From positions 992,001 through 1,056,000 of the forward strand of contig JBBZIV010000001.1 in NCBI GenBank assembly GCA_038405045.1: a stretch of 64,000 bases of DNA. Direction: 5' to 3'. Under the pieces are notes generated by a model that was not told the origin of the DNA, did not search any database, and was given only the letters and a program-made list of their open reading frames with translations. Positions 62,496-64,000 of this stretch are shown here, one piece after another. A program made the translations under genes and the position numbers. The stretch's first letter is position 1. Each line of letters opens with the position of its first letter. This stretch comes from Sporobacter sp038405045. Lineage in GTDB: Bacteria; Bacillota; Clostridia; Oscillospirales; Oscillospiraceae.

Positions 62496-63719
62496 TTAAT
62501 TTAAAACAACTCTTTTAAAATTTTTCTTACCGCGTTTGATGATAACGCCATCACCTTGAAGGTCTGCCGCTGCAAAGCATTTTGAAAACTCTATGATTTT
62601 TTCGCCGCCCGCTTCGACACCACCCTGCTCAACAGCGCGCCGTGCCTCTGATTTCGACGCGCAAAGCCCCGATTTGACGAGTACCGTCAGGATGTCGACG
62701 GAACCGTCTGTCAGATCATCGGCTGAAAGCTCTGCCGTTGGCATCGTGCCCGCGCCGCCGGAGGAGAACAAATCGCGTGCCGTTTGCTGCGCCTTGTCGG
62801 CCTCCTCTTGGCCGTGGACAAGGTCTGTGAGTTCATACGCCAGAATTTCTTTCGCGCGGTTTAAATCGGCCCCTTGCCACGCTTCCATCCGGGTGATCTC
62901 CTCAAGGGGCAAAAACGTCAGCATCTTCAGGCACTTAATAACGTCCGCGTCGCCGACGTTGCGCCAGTACTGATAAAAATCAAACGGGCTTGTCTTGTTC
63001 GGATCGAGCCAGACGGCACCGCTCTGCGTTTTGCCCATTTTTTTGCCCTCGGCGTTTAGCAGCAGCGTAATCGTCATCGCGTGCGCGTCTTTTTGGAGCT
63101 TTTTTCGAATGAGCTCCGTGCCGCCGAGCATGTTTGACCACTGATCGTCCCCGCCGAACTGCATGTTGCAGCCGTATTTGACAAATAGCTCGTAAAAATC
63201 ATAGCTCTGCATGATCATATAGTTAAATTCAAGAAACGACAGGCCCTTTTCCATGCGCTGCTTGTAGCATTCAGCTCTGAGCATGGTATTCACGGAAAAA
63301 TGCGGCCCGACGTCGCGCAGAAACTCGACATAATTGAGCACCATAAGCCAGTCGGCGTTATTGACCATGATCGCCTTCCCGTCCGAGAAGTCGATAAAGC
63401 GGCTCATCTGTTTTTTAAAGCAGGCGCTGTTGTACGCGATCGTCTCGGATGTTGCCATTTGGCGCATGTCCGTCCTGCCGGAGGGGTCGCCGATCATGGC
63501 CGTACCGCCGCCGATGAGCGCGATGGGTTTATTCCCAGCCATTTGCAGGCGCTTCATAAGGCACAGCGCCATAAAGTGGCCGACGTGGAGCGAGTCGGCC
63601 GTCGGGTCAAACCCGATATAAAACGTCGCCTTGCCGTTATCAATGAGCGATTTGATTTCATCCGCGCTTGTCGTCTGGGCGATGAGACCGCGGGCGACCA
63701 GCTCGTCAAAGAGTTTCAT
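62496..63719 (-). CDS. tyrS: Tyrosyl-tRNA synthetase
   Basis: Class I synthetase of 407 residues that charges tRNA-Tyr. The HIGH motif is HVGH (45-48) in DSLHVGHFMAL, and the KMSKS loop reads KMGKT in GKKMGKTQSG, as in the TyrZ-like/E. coli-type group. GGDDQWSNM is present. The C-terminal S4 RNA-binding domain (about 340-405, KSGLCASKSEARRAVEQGGV) is complete. ATG 63719 follows GGGGAG at 7 bases. No T-box leader is visible in the 70-base 5' region. Confidence 0.97.
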   Translation of the reverse strand: MKLFDELVARGLIAQTTSADEIKSLIDNGKATFYIGFDPTADSLHVGHFMALCLMKRLQMAGNKPIALIGGGTAMIGDPSGRTDMRQMATSETIAYNSACFKKQMSRFIDFSDGKAIMVNNADWLMVLNYVEFLRDVGPHFSVNTMLRAECYKQRMEKGLSFLEFNYMIMQSYDFYELFVKYGCNMQFGGDDQWSNMLGGTELIRKKLQKDAHAMTITLLLNAEGKKMGKTQSGAVWLDPNKTSPFDFYQYWRNVGDADVIKCLKMLTFLPLEEITRMEAWQGADLNRAKEILAYELTDLVHGQEEADKAQQTARDLFSSGGAGTMPTAELSADDLTDGSVDILTVLVKSGLCASKSEARRAVEQGGVEAGGEKIIEFSKCFAAADLQGDGVIIKRGKKNFKRVVLN

Positions 63720-63772
63720 CACGATTCTCCCCTTTAAAGGCAACGCCCCGCTGTCCCCAACAGACAGAGGGC

Positions 63773-63797
63773 GATATCATTTCCGACGTGATGATAT
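63773..63797. promoter_or_regulatory. Inverted repeat at the tyrS -10 region
   Basis: GATATCAT (63773-63780) and ATGATATC (63790-63797) flank a 9-base centre; the second arm covers the -10 box of the tyrS promoter, a plausible operator position. Confidence 0.35.
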
Positions 63798-63820
63798 CAT
63801 AGCGCGCGCGCACTTGTCAA
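63791..63820 (-). promoter_or_regulatory. Sigma-A-type promoter of tyrS
   Basis: On the minus strand TTGACA (63815-63820), 18 bases and TATCAT (63791-63796). Confidence 0.6.
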
Positions 63821-63848
63821 CTCCGCCGGGCACCCCTTGTTTGACATC

Positions 63849-63878
63849 TTGCGCCAAAAATAAGGGCTGTGATATAAT
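63849..63878 (+). promoter_or_regulatory. Extended -10 promoter of the last gene
   Basis: TTGCGC (63849-63854), 18 bases and TATAAT (63873-63878) preceded by TGA, an extended -10. Confidence 0.6.
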
Positions 63879-63931
63879 TCAGTTATCAAACCGCGTCAAA
63901 TTGTGTCTCAAAATTCGAAGGGGTGCCGTTT

Positions 63932-64000
63932 ATGACAGAGCAAATCATTGCTGAAATCTCTGCAAGACTCACGGATTTAAAAATTCCTTTTTCACTTGAC
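63932..64000 (+). CDS. Start of an unidentified gene (runs off the window)
   Basis: The first 23 codons (MTEQIIAEISARLTDLKIPF and three more) lie behind GAAGGGG with a good promoter 54 bases upstream. The product cannot be recognised from this short piece; the start of an amphipathic helix is all that shows. Confidence 0.6.
   Translation, partial: MTEQIIAEISARLTDLKIPFSLD

Noticed and set aside
63720..63790. T-box leader for tyrS (also considered for glyQS and alaS)
   Set aside because: The leaders are too short and lack the T-box sequence and antiterminator; the promoters lie close to the genes.

Overview
This window looks like chromosomal DNA from a GC-rich, endospore-forming member of the Clostridia, probably near the Oscillospiraceae/Ruminococcaceae. 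Supporting signs are pro-sigma-E with its SpoIIGA protease, sigma-G, SpoIIP, YtvI, a PdaB-type deacetylase, a GerA/GerC/GerB germinant receptor and an alpha/beta SASP, together with Firmicute operon orders (gdpP-rplI-dnaB-tilS-hpt-ftsH; spoIIGA-sigE-sigG; rpsO-pnp-M16 peptidase). Start codons are often GTG or TTG, mostly behind good Shine-Dalgarno sequences. No phage, insertion sequence, plasmid or CRISPR array was found. The family placement is inference.

Layout. 1-6.0 kb (minus): N-terminal part of ppdK, mnmE, a split transketolase and glyQS. 6.4-15.9 kb (plus): mnmG, ytvI, rpsO, pnp, an M16 peptidase, a phosphoribosyltransferase and a BspA-type leucine-rich protein. 16-18 kb: an ABC-2 exporter. 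18-31.5 kb, mixed strands: a QueG-like iron-sulfur protein, tadA, a CBS protein, alaS-hit, pdaB, an unexpected methenyl-tetrahydromethanopterin cyclohydrolase (mch), mntP, a VanW protein, hemW, a kinase-like protein without its phospho-acceptor His, and a GapA-type GAPDH. 31.6-40 kb: sporulation and germination block (gerA-gerC-gerB, sigG, sigE, spoIIGA, a TSCPD protein, spoIIP) and tRNA-Leu. 40.4-43.6 kb: an orphan lipoprotein that reads as a circularly permuted solute-binding protein, and a nucleotidyltransferase fused to a degenerate phosphomannomutase domain. 43.8-51.6 kb: housekeeping operon gdpP to ftsH. 51.7-57.3 kb: pstS-pstC-pstA without pstB or phoU, a small protein resembling the glycyl-radical tail of NrdD, and type III glutamine synthetase behind a hairpin leader. 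57.5-60.7 kb (minus): mtnA, a class II aldolase and an FAH-fold hydrolase, probably 5-deoxyribose or methylthioribose disposal. 60.8-64 kb: tRNA-Pro, an AEC carrier, a SASP gene, tyrS and the first codons of an unidentified gene.

Much intergenic space holds short imperfect palindromes, many ending in a CCCCTAC-like sequence, with several arm sequences that change together, plus a second element of two adjacent hairpins. Four copies of the second element form a tandem array with a 112-bp period between the aldolase gene and mtnA.

Most promising observations: mch outside its usual C1 pathway, the permuted binding protein, the stand-alone NrdD-like glycyl-radical segment, the glnA leader hairpin, the deoxyribose-salvage operon and the co-varying palindromes. 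All calls come from reading the sequence; no database search was run.
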